This document shows, in pieces, positions 22,143 through 34,381 of a stretch of DNA of 46,391 nucleotides; position 1 is the stretch's first letter, and each line of letters starts with the position of its first letter. The position numbers were made by a program, and so were the translations under genes. Location of the stretch: positions 1 to 46,391 of the forward strand of contig JACKQL020000211.1 in the NCBI GenBank assembly GCA_018296165.2, read 5' to 3'. A model generated the notes under the pieces. That model had not been told where the DNA came from and did not search any database. It saw only the letters and a list, made by a program, of their open reading frames with translations. The DNA comes from Termitomyces sp. T153. Its lineage: Eukaryota; Basidiomycota; Agaricomycetes; Agaricales; Lyophyllaceae.

Positions 22143-22580
22143 TGTAAGGGCAACCTCTGGAGGCTGTGGCTCAATCACACAACTGGCAAAAGGAAATCCA
22201 AAGTCTATTCAGTACTGTACAGTGTCTACTGAGATAACTACTCATCTGGCAAAGGGAAATCCAAAGAGAACAAGTCTAGGGATTCCCTAGACAAGGTATG
22301 ATGCTTCAGAGGCTTCAGAAGTGTGAGAAACAACTGTACAGTATGACAGAAAAAAAAGACAAAAGTGATGTGTCAGCAATTGGTCAGCAGTTACATAAGC
22401 TGGTGGCAGTGTCAAAGGAGCCACACTTGTCTGAATTATTGACAGAGAACTGGTGCAGCCTGAGGGCTGAAACTAGGACTAACAGATAGGGAAAAGAAAG
22501 GAGAATGAAGGAAAACTATAGCAGGGGAAATCTGACAAGAACTGGAGAAGAAGAGAAACCAAGCAGGATGTCCCCTGACA
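22143..22580 (-). repeat. Gypsy-2 3' LTR (minus orientation)
   Basis: 438 bp matching 29168-29608. Plus-strand ends are TGTAAGGG and CCCTGACA. Confidence 0.9.
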
Positions 22581-22750
22581 TCACCCCTCCTCTAGCATGT
22601 GGCATCTTGATGCACTGGGTAGAAGAAGTCACAAATTGCCTGGTCAGCTGGTGAAATAGGATAGATGCCTCAAATGGTTTTTGGGGCATCAGGATGCCTA
22701 TGGTAGAAGTCCTGAACCAAGCCTGGTGCATGAACATTTGCCTGTGGTTC

Positions 22751-22939
22751 TCAAGAAATGTCCTCAATGCCATATCCCTTCCATTTTATCTTGAACTGCA
22801 ACTTTCCTTGGAATAACCTGCTATCCAAGATTTCCTCCACCTCATACTCCTCCTCATCATTGACCAGAACTGGTGGTGGAGGTGGCTTAGGGTGATGGCC
22901 TGGCATTGGATCCTCTAGAGCTGGAAATAACTTGACCAC
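22751..22939 (-). pseudogene. Gypsy-2 integrase C-terminus with chromodomain
   Basis: Minus strand: [20 protein letters not shown], then [14 protein letters not shown]. This is the chromodomain core ([16 protein letters not shown]). The tryptophan codon expected after EDIS is TGA here, followed in frame by EPQANVHAPGLVQDFY. Chromodomains of chromoviruses direct integration towards heterochromatin, which agrees with the setting. Confidence 0.8.
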
Positions 22940-22957
22940 ATTGAAGACTGGGTGCAG

Positions 22958-24337
22958 TTAGTGGAGGCCTGCTGGGACTTTAAGTTGGTATGCCAAAGGC
23001 CCTACCTTCTTCTCCACTGTGAAGAGGCCAAGATGACAATGTGACAGCTTCTGGAATGGCCTTGTTGTCTTAATGTCTAAGCTATCCAAGTACACACAGT
23101 CCCCAAGCTTATAAACTGAAGCAGGTGTCCATCTGCAATCATAGTACTGTGCCATGTCTTCCTTGGCCTTCACCAATGCAGCTTTTGTCTCCTCTTGTGC
23201 CCTCCTCATCCAATCCACAAACTTGTTGATAGAGTTGTTCTCTGAGGGGCATGCCCAAGGTTTGAATCCTATGCAAGGGTGCCTGCCAGTGTCCAGGAAG
23301 AATGGAGTCATCTGTGTGGAAGAGTGGATGTGGTTGTTGTATTGGAATTCTGCATTTGGTAGCAGCTCATCCCAGTCATCCTGCCTCTCATTACAAAACA
23401 AGTGGAGATACTGTTCCAGTTCCTGATTAACAGTTCTGTCTGCCCATCTGACTGAAGGTGATAGGCCATGGTGGTATGGAGCTTCACTCCTAGCAGGCAA
23501 TACAGTTCTCAAGTGAATCCTACTATAAACTGGGGGCCCCAGTCAGAGATGTATCCATCTGACAGACCATGGAGTTTCCAGACATTCTTCCAGTACAGGC
23601 TGGCCTCTCCCAAGGCAGAGTATGTAGTGTGGGTAGGTATGAAGTGAGCCTGTTTGCCATAGAGGTCCACCATTACCATCACAGCATCATACTAATGAGC
23701 ATCTGGAAGTTCCACAATGAAATCCACTGATGCAACACTTTAGCAAGCAGCTGGAATAGGGAGTGGGTGGAGCTGGCCCATAGGTGCCTAGCAATGAGGC
23801 TTGGTGTAGAGACAAAGATCACAGGTGCTAGTGTAGGTGCCTATATATTGAGAGATCTGTAGCCACCAGTAATTCCAGGATACCAGCTCCAGCATCTTCT
23901 ACCTTCCAGAATGTCTGGCTACCTAAGAGTCATAGTGTTGCTCTACAATGCACTGGCAAAGTTCTGGAATGTTAGGCACAATGCATCTTTGAAAGGTCAG
24001 AAGTCCATCCTAAAGACTCCACTCATCTGCATGCACAGACTTGACTCTGCTTGCACATTGAGCTCATAGGGCCTGTACAGCCTGGGCAACTGCATTCTCC
24101 TGTGCACCCTCCCAGTTCCCTCTTCAGATATCTCTAAGGATGTTTGCCTCATCCCCTTGAACAACAATCCCTTCTAGTGCATGGATGACAAAGAGCTCAG
24201 GCTTGAGGAGGATAATGTTGTTGTTATCTCCTACTCCTGTGCTATGGTCAGCCCACCTGAACAGTGTGTCTGGTTTGCCCATGCTCCATCCTAATTTGTG
24301 GTGCAGTGAAAAGTCAAAGTTGGCCAGATATAGAGAC
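22958..24337 (-). pseudogene. Gypsy-2 integrase, heavily mutated
   Basis: The best-preserved part, 23512-22958 on the minus strand, includes NQELEQYLHLFCNERQDDWD, LLPNAEFQYNNHIHSS and FKPWACPSENN, the region following the catalytic Glu in chromoviral integrases. Between 23513 and 24337 only scattered similarity remains, with many stops and frame changes (zinc part and first Asp not clearly readable). Confidence 0.7.
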
Positions 24338-25484
24338 TGTCAGGTCCCGCTGACCTCGGGGGCTCAGCTGCACTGGGCGAGTCCTTACTAGGCGGGTGTG
24401 ATTCCCCTGCATTGGTAACCGAACACTTGAAGACGTTCCGGGTCCGGGTGGGTTGCGCGGGTAGTTGGGGAGATGTGATCCAGACAGATCCGGGAAGGTC
24501 CGGAGAAGTCGGATTGTGGGGAAACGAGATGGTCTTGGCGGGGTTCAGGCAGAAGGCCATACGGGAGATTTGCGGAAGCAAGGGAGTAGGTGGCTGTGTG
24601 ATCGATGGGGATGGAGCCGGGGTTTGATGGGAGATCATTTGGAGCTGATGGAGTCCGGGACCAAGCGAAGAGTGAGGTTCGGACCTGGTAAAGGAGTGTC
24701 GGGGTTTGTAATTGTAATCGCGGAGTTCGTGAGGTCGTTAGGGTTGATGAAGACTTGGGCACAATGGTCTGATGGAGTCACCGAGACAGCGTCGGACGAG
24801 ACAATATGGAACAGAAGTAGATTCGAGTGGAGATACGAAACGATAACAAGAACGATAACGAAATGGAGACAAGACAAGACCGGGAGACTGAGATAAGACC
24901 GGGAGACTGAGAGTAAGGAGAATGAGACATGAAACACGAAACACAAAACACAAAACACGGAAAGGAAACAATCAGACCATAGGTAACGTTAAGCAATATC
25001 AAGACTAGAGTACGAAGAGCTACTCAATGACTTATATACTGACTACCGGAGGACTTTGGGGTACGTCAGCTGTGGCGGCGGGGCTTGGCGGGGCTTGACG
25101 GAGTGGGCGGGTGTTGGTTGTGATCGAAGATTGTGCCGCGCTGATACGTTGATGGGATCATTGGAGAACGCGGGTTGTCCCGAGGTTGTCGTGATACTCC
25201 GGCATAGGTCGGGGGAAGCAGGGTGTTGAGTTAATGATGGGTGGCGAAGATTGGGAACAGCGGGGGTGGTTCTCGAGGTTCGGGAAGCCCAGGGTAAGTG
25301 TCAGTGGCTGCGGGGCAGGCACCGAAGTTGGCCAGGGGGCCGTCGGAGTTAGCCGGGGAGGCGTCGGAGTTAGCCGAAGTAGGCGCGGGGCATGGGCGGA
25401 AGTTTGGCGGAGCGTAGGGGGTCCCTTTGGGGGTTCGGGGGGTTGATGGACAATGTGCAGGGTTTCGGGGAACGGGTCGTGACA
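24338..25484 (-). repeat. Solo LTR A inside Gypsy-2
   Basis: 1,147 bp, plus-strand ends TGTCAGGT and TCGTGACA, target duplication GAGAC on both sides (24333-24337 and 25485-25489). It matches 37621-38798 and, more distantly, 31933-34080 and the Gypsy-3 LTR. No internal region remains, so it arose by LTR-LTR recombination. It is CpG-rich although the surrounding Gypsy-2 is CpG-free, hence a younger insertion. A TATA-like TATATAAG lies on the minus strand near 25035. Confidence 0.85.
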
Positions 25485-27158
25485 GAGACCACCAAGCTTG
25501 ACATTGATTGAGTTTCTTAGCAGAACAGAAGTACTCCAGGTTCTTGTGATCTGTCCAGACTTCAAACTTATGCCATGTGCCCTTGAGGAAATGCCACCAT
25601 TTTTCAAAGGACCAAATAATTGCCAGCATCTCCTTGTCATGGATCTCATAGTTCCATTACACTGTATCAAGGCTTTTGGAGTAGAAGGGTACTGGATGCC
25701 ATTTGCCATCCTCCTTTGACTGCTGGGAGAGGACTGCCCCTGTAGCAAAGTCTGAACTATCTGCTTCCACACAGAATGGAGAGTCATTGTCAGAGAACAG
25801 GAGGACAGATTTTGGGGTCACAGCTTGCTTGAGGGCATCAAAGGCAGCTTGCTGTGGAGCTCCCACTGCTATGCTGTATCCTTAACTATGAGGTTGAAGA
25901 GGGGACATGCATGAGGGGAGAAATCCTGTATGAACCTCCAATAGAAATTGACAAACCTAAGAAAGGCCTGAACTTCCTTCTTGTTTCTTGGCTCAGGCTA
26001 TTCTGCTACACCTGCCACTTTAATGGGGTCCATCTAGGCCATTCCATGCAAAATGATTAAACCCAGGTACTCCACCTTAGTCTGTTCAAATTCACACTTC
26101 TCAGGCTTTAAATAGAGCTGGTGTTGGTGGAGGTGTTCCAAGACAATGTGCATGACCTGGCAATGCTCCTCCAGAGTTTTTGTGTAGATGAGGATATTGT
26201 CAAGATACACACAGACAACACCTTCTGCAATCAGATCACAGAAAATGGCAATCATCATAGTCTGAAAGGTGGCTGGGCTATTGGTGAGACCAATGAACAT
26301 CACCAGAGGTTCAAAGAGTCCACAATTAGTTTGGAATGCTGCCTTCCACTCATCCCCTTCTTTGATGCATACATTGTTGTAGCCCCAACAGACATCCAAC
26401 TTCATAAAGTAGCATGCACCTCAAAGGTTGTTGACAAGTTCCAAGATGAGTAGCAAAGAATAGCAGTTCCTCACTATCATTGCATTCAGAACACAATAAT
26501 CATCAACCAAATGAAGAGACCCATCCTTCTTCTTAATAAAGAATACTGAGGAGGCCATTGGAGACTTGGAGGGTCATATTTGTCCTGAGCTAAGATTCTC
26601 CTGCAGGAAAGCATCCAGCTCATCCTGCTCACAGGGTGCAAGTAGATAGACCTTGCAGCTGGAGGGCTCAGCATCTGGTATCAGCTCAATTGCATGATCC
26701 CACTGCTTGCACTCTGGAAGTGAATAAAAGGAGGCCTTGAAAAATACATCCTTGAAGTCATAGAGGTGATTGGGAATGGTGCTATAGAAAGGCTTGGGCT
26801 GTGAATTTGCTGCAAATGCCTCAGCCAGACATTGAGAAGTAGTCTGACTAGCCCAAATCTCTGCCACTGTAGGAGGGGGGCAGAGGGTTGTAGCATAGAT
26901 CCTATCACCCACCTCTATAGTTTCATCTAGAGACTCTGCATCCAGAGTACTGGTCCATTCTCCTTCACCTCCCTCTCCCTCTAGAGATTCATACCCAACA
27001 CCTTGGACATCCTCATAGAGGGCCTCTCTATAAGGGAATGCTAGAGGGGGGGGACTTAGGAGGTCAAGATCAGCATAAGGGAGATGTCCAGTGTGACAGG
27101 CACACAGCAGCATGCTTACAAACCTTGGCTCTCTGCTCCTTATGGGCTTCTTCTGCAC
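25485..27158 (-). pseudogene. pol: Gypsy-2 reverse transcriptase and RNase H
   Basis: Minus strand. The pre-RT linker 27158-26574 ends in LLAPCEQDELDAFLQENL, the usual lead-in to chromoviral RT. RT continues at 26405-26034 with [29 protein letters not shown] (catalytic box, second Asp replaced by Asn or naturally so) and KPEKCEFEQTKVEYLG. RNase H is at 25866-25490 with [30 protein letters not shown] and [11 protein letters not shown]. The frame then meets solo LTR A at 25484, which cuts the domain before its end. Frames change several times. Confidence 0.8.
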
Positions 27159-27243
27159 AGGTAGTGCAGCAATTGGAGCAACAACTCATCTTCACCTCAC
27201 CCTTAGTCCAGTCAATCTCTGGCTTGTGCTCATGTAGCCAGGC

Positions 27244-27600
27244 TCACCCCAAGATCATGTCTTGCTTTCTCAAACTAGTGATAGCAAAAGCGGCTTGCTC
27301 TGAGTGGTCTTGGTAGCAGAGGACCAGGTCCACCATGGAGCAAATAGAGCCAGCTTCATTGAGCATGCCATCAACATTGTACATAGGAATAGGATGGGAA
27401 AGGGGGCAAGCAGTGAGATGGTGTTGTTGCACATAGTATACGTCAAAGAAGAGTCCTGTTGCCCCACTGTCAAGCAGGGCAACCACACTTTGAGTCTGCT
27501 GGATGTCTGTTGTCTCAATTTCTACCTGTAGCTTCAGGGAGTTGGCCAAAGAGGTGGAAGCAACAATGTAATGATGGAGAAGATAGCGTTCCCATGCAGA
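27244..27600 (-). pseudogene. Gypsy-2 aspartic protease
   Basis: Minus strand: VVALLDSGATGLFFD contains the DSGAT active site, followed by AAFAITSLRKQDMILG, the C-terminal part of the retropepsin fold (ILG). The domain itself is open and is flanked by frames with stops. Confidence 0.75.
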
Positions 27601-27793
27601 GATCCAAAGGCATGGGCTAGAAGGTGTGTTTTCAGCAGAGACTTTAGCTGGAGAGGGGGTTTGTATGTCTGAGGAGGTGCTTATTATTTTGGGCATAGTA
27701 TCAACAATGGCAACAGATGTATTTGATTCTACAAACAGTGAGGTGAAACAATTAAAACTAGGCAACAGGAGCATACAGTTCATCTGTTGCCTT

Positions 27794-29068
27794 TTAAAAA
27801 TCCTCAGACTCTGTAGGAACCTTCTCTAATACATTGGCCACTTCATCAGAGTGGACAGCTATAGGTGTATCTAGAAAGGGGGTTCCCATTGCATTCTGGG
27901 CTGCAAGGAGTTGGATGAGCAGCTCTTCTTGCTCTGACACTGACAGGTAGCAGACTTCTAGTCCTTGGGGACAGTAGTGGGCAAGGTAACCAGCCTTGCT
28001 ACAGCATTGACACAACAGGGGAGTAGAGGACTGCTATTGGAAGGCATCAACATCCATTGGGACTCCTTGAAGTAGAGAGCACAAGGGGGCAACATGAAGT
28101 GTGAAGGGAGGAGATGCACCTGCCTGTAGAGATGCTAGCACAGGTGTGGAAGGGGGAGCTTGGGGGGTCAACCCTCCACTAGAGAAAGGAAAGGTTGAGG
28201 ATTGCATCTGCCACAACTCACATTGCAGTTCCATGAACTGCCACTGCTCACATCCCACCTTGTACTAGATATAGACATGCTCATCATCTGGGCACCTTTC
28301 TGCCATACTGTTGATGCAACTCATAAGAGAGGGGTGAAGTCCATCATGGAAGGTTAGGCAAAGTTGCAGACCATCCAGATATTCAGCCTGTTCAACTAAG
28401 GCACAAAAAGAGTTGATGTACTCATTGAGAGACCACTTCTCTTGACCATACTGGGTTTGGTCTTGAAGGAAAAGAGCTGTAGTTTTAGTGGGGTCAAGGA
28501 GAAAGAACTCAGCTTGGAACTCCTTCTCAAACTCCATCCAGCCAGAGAAACTCTCAACTCCTCCTGGGTGTTAAAAAACATGCAGCGCATAGGTTGAGAC
28601 CCAGCTGGCCTTTATATAAGAGAGAACCCAAGCATTTTTCAAGGTATCAGAGGCAAAGGCTTCACTGCTCAGCTGGTTATAGGTGATACAGAACTGGAGG
28701 AAACTTTCCCCAACTATACAGTCCCCATCAAAAACATCAAGGAGTACAGAGCAAGGAAGTTTGGAGCAGGGTGCTGAAACTTCCAAGCTATGTGCAGAAG
28801 AAAACCTTGCTGCAGCTGCAGGCAGTTCAGGAGGGGGAGTAGAAGTGAGGATGAGACATTCCAGGAGGGCCTGGAGAGAAAGGAACACTGCTTCAGTAGT
28901 TTGATGGAGTCCAGTGAGTTTGGCAGTGTGAGAAGTAAGGGAGGCTTGGGTGAGTTGAACCTGTGTCTCCAGGGGCAGCAAACAACTCCAGGCATTGTTC
29001 TGGGGGCTTGAAGCATCAGGGAGAGGTGCTGGAGGGTTGGCTGGGTCATAGGAGGAGCACAGGAGCAC
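27794..29068 (-). pseudogene. gag: Gypsy-2 gag with altered zinc knuckle
   Basis: Minus strand, in several frames. There is a Ser/Pro/Leu-rich N-terminal part (29068-28571), then capsid-like LNEYINSFCALVEQAEYLDG (28540-28265), a Pro-rich linker, and the knuckle CQCCSKAGYLAHYC near 28012-27971. The expected histidine of CX2CX4HX4C is tyrosine (CAY to TAY), so zinc binding is probably lost. Confidence 0.7.
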
Positions 29069-29167
29069 TAAGATACTGGTGGGGGAGAGACCTTTTTTGA
29101 GGAACCAAGTAAAAGCTCAGGTAATTGAAAAGAAGGCTCCCAGACTGAATCTAGAGACTTGTTCTGC

Positions 29168-29608
29168 TGTAAGGGCAACCTCTGGAGGCTGTGGCTCAAT
29201 CACACGACTGGTAAAGGGAAATCCAAAGTCTATTCAGTACTGTACAGCATCTACTAAGATAACTACTCATCTGGCAAAGAGAAATCCAAAGAGAACAAGT
29301 CTGGAGATTCTCTAGGCTAGGTGTGACACTTTAGAGGCTTCAGAAGCATGAGAAACAACTGTACAGTATGACAGAGAAAAAAGACAAAAGTGATGTATCA
29401 GCAATTGGGCAGCAGTTACATAAGCTGGTGGCAGTGTCAAAGGGGCCACACTTGTCTGGATTATTGACAGACTACCAGTGCAGCCTGAGAGCTGAAACTA
29501 GAACCAATAGATAGGGAAAAGGAAGGAGAATAAAGGAAAACTATAGCAGGGAAAATTTGACAAGAACTGGAGAAGGAGAAGGGGAACCAAGTGGAACATC
29601 CCCTGACA
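29168..29608 (-). repeat. Gypsy-2 5' LTR (minus orientation)
   Basis: 441 bp matching 22143-22580, followed by the target duplication AAACC. Confidence 0.9.
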
Positions 29609-29613
29609 AAACC

Positions 29614-30420
29614 TTCTCAATGCCTAGGTCAAGCTGCAGAATAGCATGGAATGCATTAATGTGGGTATGGCAAGATTTTTGTGTACCTGAGGCTTTTTTG
29701 AGATATAGATAAGGGCATATAATCAGTTTTTTAATGCATATAAATGATGTTTACTCACTTTGCAGTGTCCTCTGATGCCTCATCAGCATTCAAAGCATTG
29801 AGCAGTCCTTCTGCAATGAGCCTGTAGGTAAAAACTGCATTCAGCTCCAGGAAGGAGTTCACCAATTATGGTATAAGCTTTCCAAACATGATGAAAAGAT
29901 GCCAAAGGTCCCGTTCTACAGTATAATAAGCTGTTTTTGAATTATACCTTGACCAATAGAAATGTACTTACAGTTCTTTGCTATGCTAAATTCCAGGCCC
30001 AATACCTTGCTTGAGAGCTGAAATAAATTTGACCCAGCTCACCTGTTCCTTGCAATTGGCACCCTTATGATGTAACAATGAGCATGGCATAGTGCTGATA
30101 AAGTAGAGATAATTAGTTAAAGAGATGCAAATAAACTGGTGCAACCAATGTGATCATCACATGTCAGAATCTTGCTAGGCTGAGGCCAGCTGCCCATCTT
30201 CTCTTCCTCACTAGTCAAGTGTTCCTCTTCAGCTTACACCATGGGCTTTGACTTGCCTTACACCACACAGCACAATTTGCTCAGAGTGCCACTACCTCTT
30301 GTAATCATGCTTCTGGATTTACAAGAGGTGAATCCCCAATTGCTTAGATGACACTGTGACCAAAGGGATTTTTTTACTCTCAAATTTCCAGAAGGTACTT
30401 GCCCTTCTCTTTGCCTTCAG
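29614..30420 (-). pseudogene. Upstream part of the gene split by Gypsy-2
   Basis: Minus strand. Pieces in reading order: KMGSWPQPSKILTCDDH near 30200; HHKGANCKEQVSWVKFISAL near 30060 followed by a GTAAGT donor; then YYTVERDLWHLFIMFGKL and VNSFLELNAVFTYRLIAEGL with a GTGAGT donor at 29758; and finally THINAFHAILQLDLGIEKVL, which ends at the Gypsy-2 insertion point. The last piece continues in the same frame across the element into KKLHKMMEEDEYHES at 22142. Several CGA-to-TGA type stops show it is dead. Family unknown. Confidence 0.6.
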
Positions 30421-31932
30421 CATTGACCCAAGGAAAGCCTTGGTGACACAAGATCTGCATTTTCAGTTGATATATATCCATAGACCCTAAATCTGAAATC
30501 CTAGATAATCCATAATTCAAAGTTTAAATGTTTTTAAACAATGGCATTGAGCAATTGAATCAGTGCATTTATACACTGTCAAATCTAGAACACTGACAGA
30601 AAAAATGATTCTTGCATGAACAATGAACAGACTCTTCTCAGACTGTAGCAAGGGGTGCACCATATAGATCTGGACTCCTAAGCATTTTCAGCTGCTTATC
30701 TCCATTCCACCCAACCAGAAATGTAACCATAAGTTTTTGCACATCAAACAAATCAGGATCCTCAGCCTCATTGACCCATCTGCTAGTTCATTCTTCTGAG
30801 TACCCTCTTCTCCCTTTTCCCATAGAAACAGCAAGGCCAAGCCAGATTTTGTTCCTCAACATGCTGTGCATTACATCTCCACCCTAGTCATCATTGAAGA
30901 TAAATAAGCAGATCCCATGAACAAAGACCTTATCTCTCCTTAAAATACTACTACCCCTTGACAACTAGACATTTCATGATTGATGGTGGTCCCAACATTT
31001 TTGCACTGCAATTTTGATAGCTCACAATTCTTGATTACTTGCTAGCCATGAAATGAGGAAGAGGCTAGTACTAAGAACCACTGTGGACATGTGTTGGCTG
31101 ACTACAAGGGGGAGTCAAGATCACATGAGCATGAGTCACTCTTGGGACCCACTCACAAAGATCACAATGTCATCCTGCAGTGGCAGGTAGATCACTACCC
31201 ATATAGCATAGTCCTTGCTGTGCATACACACCTTCACAGATGCACATGGACCCAGCTGCAACATGTATATGTTCTGCAGACAAGTGCAACTCTAGAAGAT
31301 GATCATAGGTAAATCTCAATGTAATTTACAGCACTCAATTAATTGTTTGATCAGAGAGACACAACCTGGCTCACCAGGAAATCTATTTGAGAGTGATCTG
31401 CACTGTGCATTGAGGGAAAACTCATGTATATAATAAACAAGTGATACTACATTTCTCTATCATGTTTCTCAGTTACAACAATGATGGATGAAGGACAGTT
31501 TTAAATAGGGAAACAACACACTACCTGGAAAAGACATAATGGGGTAGCAGACAGATAGATATAGCAAAAGAGGTGAAAAACATATAATGGGTTCAAAGTG
31601 ATTCTACAACCGAGTAACAGTGGAATTACATTGTGAGCTTCCTTGCATTGTGATCCAGCAAAGTTCTGCAAGGAAGTAGGTGTCCAGAGGCAAATTCTTT
31701 TGTAAATAAACTTTACTTGAAAATGGTAATTGGCACCTGTGGCAGAAACACCACAATTTTGAGTTTATCCAGTAAATTTGCCTTTCATCACTGCAACAAC
31801 ACCACAGTCTTAAGGTTATCTGCATTTGGATACATGAGCTGTTCTAGCATAATTGAGTCTTATATAGTTTGCCTGCATTCCATCTAACTATCTTTTTTCC
31901 CTCACTGACTCTCAGTCCACCATGACTAGTAA
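30421..31932. other. AT-rich region with no confident gene
   Basis: A possible exon remnant, open at 31091-31312 on + (QWQVDHYPYSIVLAVHTHLH) and followed by AGGTAAAT, is the only coding-like piece. The remainder is CpG-poor and stop-rich. Confidence 0.35.
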
Positions 31933-34080
31933 TGTCAGGTTCCACTGACTACAAGGGCTCAGCTACACTGGGTGAGTCCTTACTAGGCAGATGTGATATC
32001 CTGCGCTTATAACCTAGTGCTCTGGGGTTGGCATGGACTAGTGGGACTTGTGAGGAAAAGCTAAGGAAAGTGGTCCAAGCAAGTCTGGAGTGGTCTGGGA
32101 AAGTCTAAGACCAAGTATATTAAACTTTGGGCTTGGACAGGCATTAGGAACAAGTTCATAGGTGCCCAAGTAGATTGCAGAGTAAGTGGAGGCTTCACAA
32201 ATGATGGAAGCAGAGCCAGAGTTTGACACAGGATCAATCAAGACTGATAGGTTCCAGAGCCAAGCAAAGGGCAAGGTCTGGAGTTGTTGTAAGAATGTTT
32301 GAAGGTCATAGTGTGTTGATAAGACCCAGTTGTCGCTGAGCACCATTTTTGGCATTTTGGACTTAGCAGCAGCTGACTATTTTAAATTTGGCACAAGTCA
32401 CAACATTTAGCATGTGGGGCCTAGCCCAAGGTCTGGACCAATGTAGCCTTAGCACAGGACTTAATCAACCACAAGACTTATTGATCATGAGGAATATGAG
32501 ATGGAGCCTGGATCTTGGGTCTAGAATTGTAAGGCCGAGACCTTTCTTAGCAACTTTGGCAATCCTAGCAACTCTGGCAACAAAATGGCTTTCTCTTACC
32601 ATATGTGGACATATTGCCAGATGCATACCTTTTGCTATCATTCCCCTTGTCAAGTTGACCAACATACTTGAGCAGCATCTACACTTCAGAGACTTCGCTT
32701 ATAGTTTTTCACTTAGTTGCAGACTGACGCCTTGTATGGACCATAAACACATTGACAGACGCCATCACTAGTGGCAACTATTTGCTTACTTTCCTATACT
32801 ATACTTTGGAACTGTATAAATACTGCCTGTACGTAGACACTTCATCATTGAATCAAATAGATCCCCTTCAAACCAAATCCATCTATCTCTAAGCTTACCA
32901 GCTTGAGATTTCACTTTGCCTCTATCTTCACTCTATTTCTTTACCTGCCATTGACTTCAACTTAGTAACAAGTCTTATCAACTTCAACTTTGACCTAGTG
33001 TGGTGCCAACTACAGGTGCCCTTTGTGTTATCTCAACTTAGCAACGCTAGCGACTGCAGCTAGCAACTAGTTTACATTCATCCCCCTGATTCTGTCTCCC
33101 TATTACTGTTTCCTCCTTTCTATTACATTCCCTCACTCCCCTACCACCATTTAGAGTTTGCTCTTGTCTTAGCAATGTTCTCTGCCTTTACCCATTCCCC
33201 TTTCTGTCACTAGCAACTTAAGCTAGCGATAGCACCTCCTTTTAACTTCACCTTATAACACAGCACTCGCTCTTGTTCTCTGGGATGGTTACTGACTCAC
33301 CCTCTACTATTAACTTCCTACTGCCAGCTACTCTATTGAGTGACTAGTGTTGGGTCCTCTTTTTAGGTTTCCTGCACAGCACTAGGCAGCATAGGAGCAC
33401 ATCAGTGTGCATGGAGTTTGTAACAACATCAAAGATGAAAGGGACTTAGGAAAACAAAGGAAACAGAGACAGTTGAGGCAAGACAGAGACAAGACAAGAT
33501 GGAACTAAGAAAAGAGATAGATTTGAGACTAAAGATAGAAACAGAGACAGAAAGAAACATGAGACACAAGTAACCAGTTAATGTAATATCAAGACTAGAG
33601 TACAAGGTGCTACTCTACGGGTTATATACTGACTACTAGAGAGCTCCAAGAGACAGCAGGTGTGACAGCAGGATTTGACAGAGCCATGCAGAGTTGACAG
33701 GTGCTGGTTGCAATCAGGGGACAGGCTGCAGCAATATTCTAATGGGATCAGTTGAGGATGCAGGCTGTTCCAGGGTTGTGGTGATGCTTCAGGGCTGGTT
33801 AGACAAACCAGGGAGATGCGTTGGTGATGTGAGCCAGAGTTAGGAACAGTGGGGAGGGTCCCAGGGGCTCAGGGAAGTCAAGGAAAGCATTGATGGCTGC
33901 AGAGAAGGCATCAGAGTTAGCCAGGGAGCTGTCAGGGTTTGCCAGAGAAGTGTCAGAGTTACCCAGAGTGGGCATGGGGGGTGAACAAGGGTTGGAGGAC
34001 TTTGATGGGGCATCAGGGAGGGCTCAGGGAAGCAAGCAGGTTGAGAACAATATCAGGGGTCCAGAGAGTGGATCGTAACA
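31933..34080 (-). repeat. Solo LTR C, old copy with a nested insertion
   Basis: Plus-strand ends TGTCAGGT and TCGTAACA (the usual GTGACA mutated), target duplication AGTAA on both sides (31928-31932 and 34081-34085). It is the same family as solo LTRs A and B but CpG-poor and about 1 kb longer, because of the repeat at 32314-33404. Confidence 0.8.
32314..33404 (+). repeat. LTR-like repeat nested in solo LTR C
   Basis: 1,091 bp from TGTTGATAAG to GCACATCA, inserted where other copies of the LTR are continuous. It contains TATAAATACTGCC (near 32814), GCTTACCAGCTT and GCAGCTAGCAACTAG, all shared in order with 14319-15090 (minus). Target duplication is imperfect (TAGTG and GTGTG). Probably a solo LTR of an unidentified element. 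Confidence 0.5.
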
Positions 34081-34085
34081 AGTAA

Positions 34086-34381
34086 TTGGTTTCTAAGTTC
34101 TAGTGCTATATCTTGTTTATGCCCTCTGACTGAATCTCTGGGTGCTCTTTCTTGTGCTCATACTCATTATGTATCATTGCATGTATTGCCAGAAGCCCTA
34201 TGATGACCTTTGTAGTGTAACAAATCATCAAACTGGATGTTTGAAGGGTAAACAGACTACTCTAACTAGATGTCCAACTAAACACCAGCCTGTATGACTT
34301 GGAGCTGGTCAAGCCACCTCCATTGTGAGTATTGTTTCTTGACATTATGATTACATTATTGAATTACCTTGAATATATTAT
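34086..34381. other. Short spacer, no gene seen
   Basis: Decayed AT-rich sequence between solo LTR C and the Gypsy-3 LTR. Confidence 0.4.

Larger units (their letters stand above)
22143..29608 (-). mobile_element. Gypsy-2: chromodomain Ty3/Gypsy element (chromovirus), decayed
   Basis: 7,466 bp with LTRs of 438 and 441 bp and a perfect target duplication AAACC (22138-22142 and 29609-29613). The minus-strand LTR runs TGTCAGGGG to CCTTACA. Domains from right to left: gag with knuckle, protease, RT, RNase H, integrase, chromodomain. A purine tract (GAGGAGGGGTGA, minus, at 22581-22593) abuts the 3' LTR. The solo LTR at 24338-25484 interrupts it between RNase H and integrase. CpG is almost absent and stops are frequent. 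Confidence 0.9.

Noticed and set aside
22751..22939. Independent host chromodomain gene
   Set aside because: It is continuous with the Gypsy-2 integrase and next to its polypurine tract and LTR.
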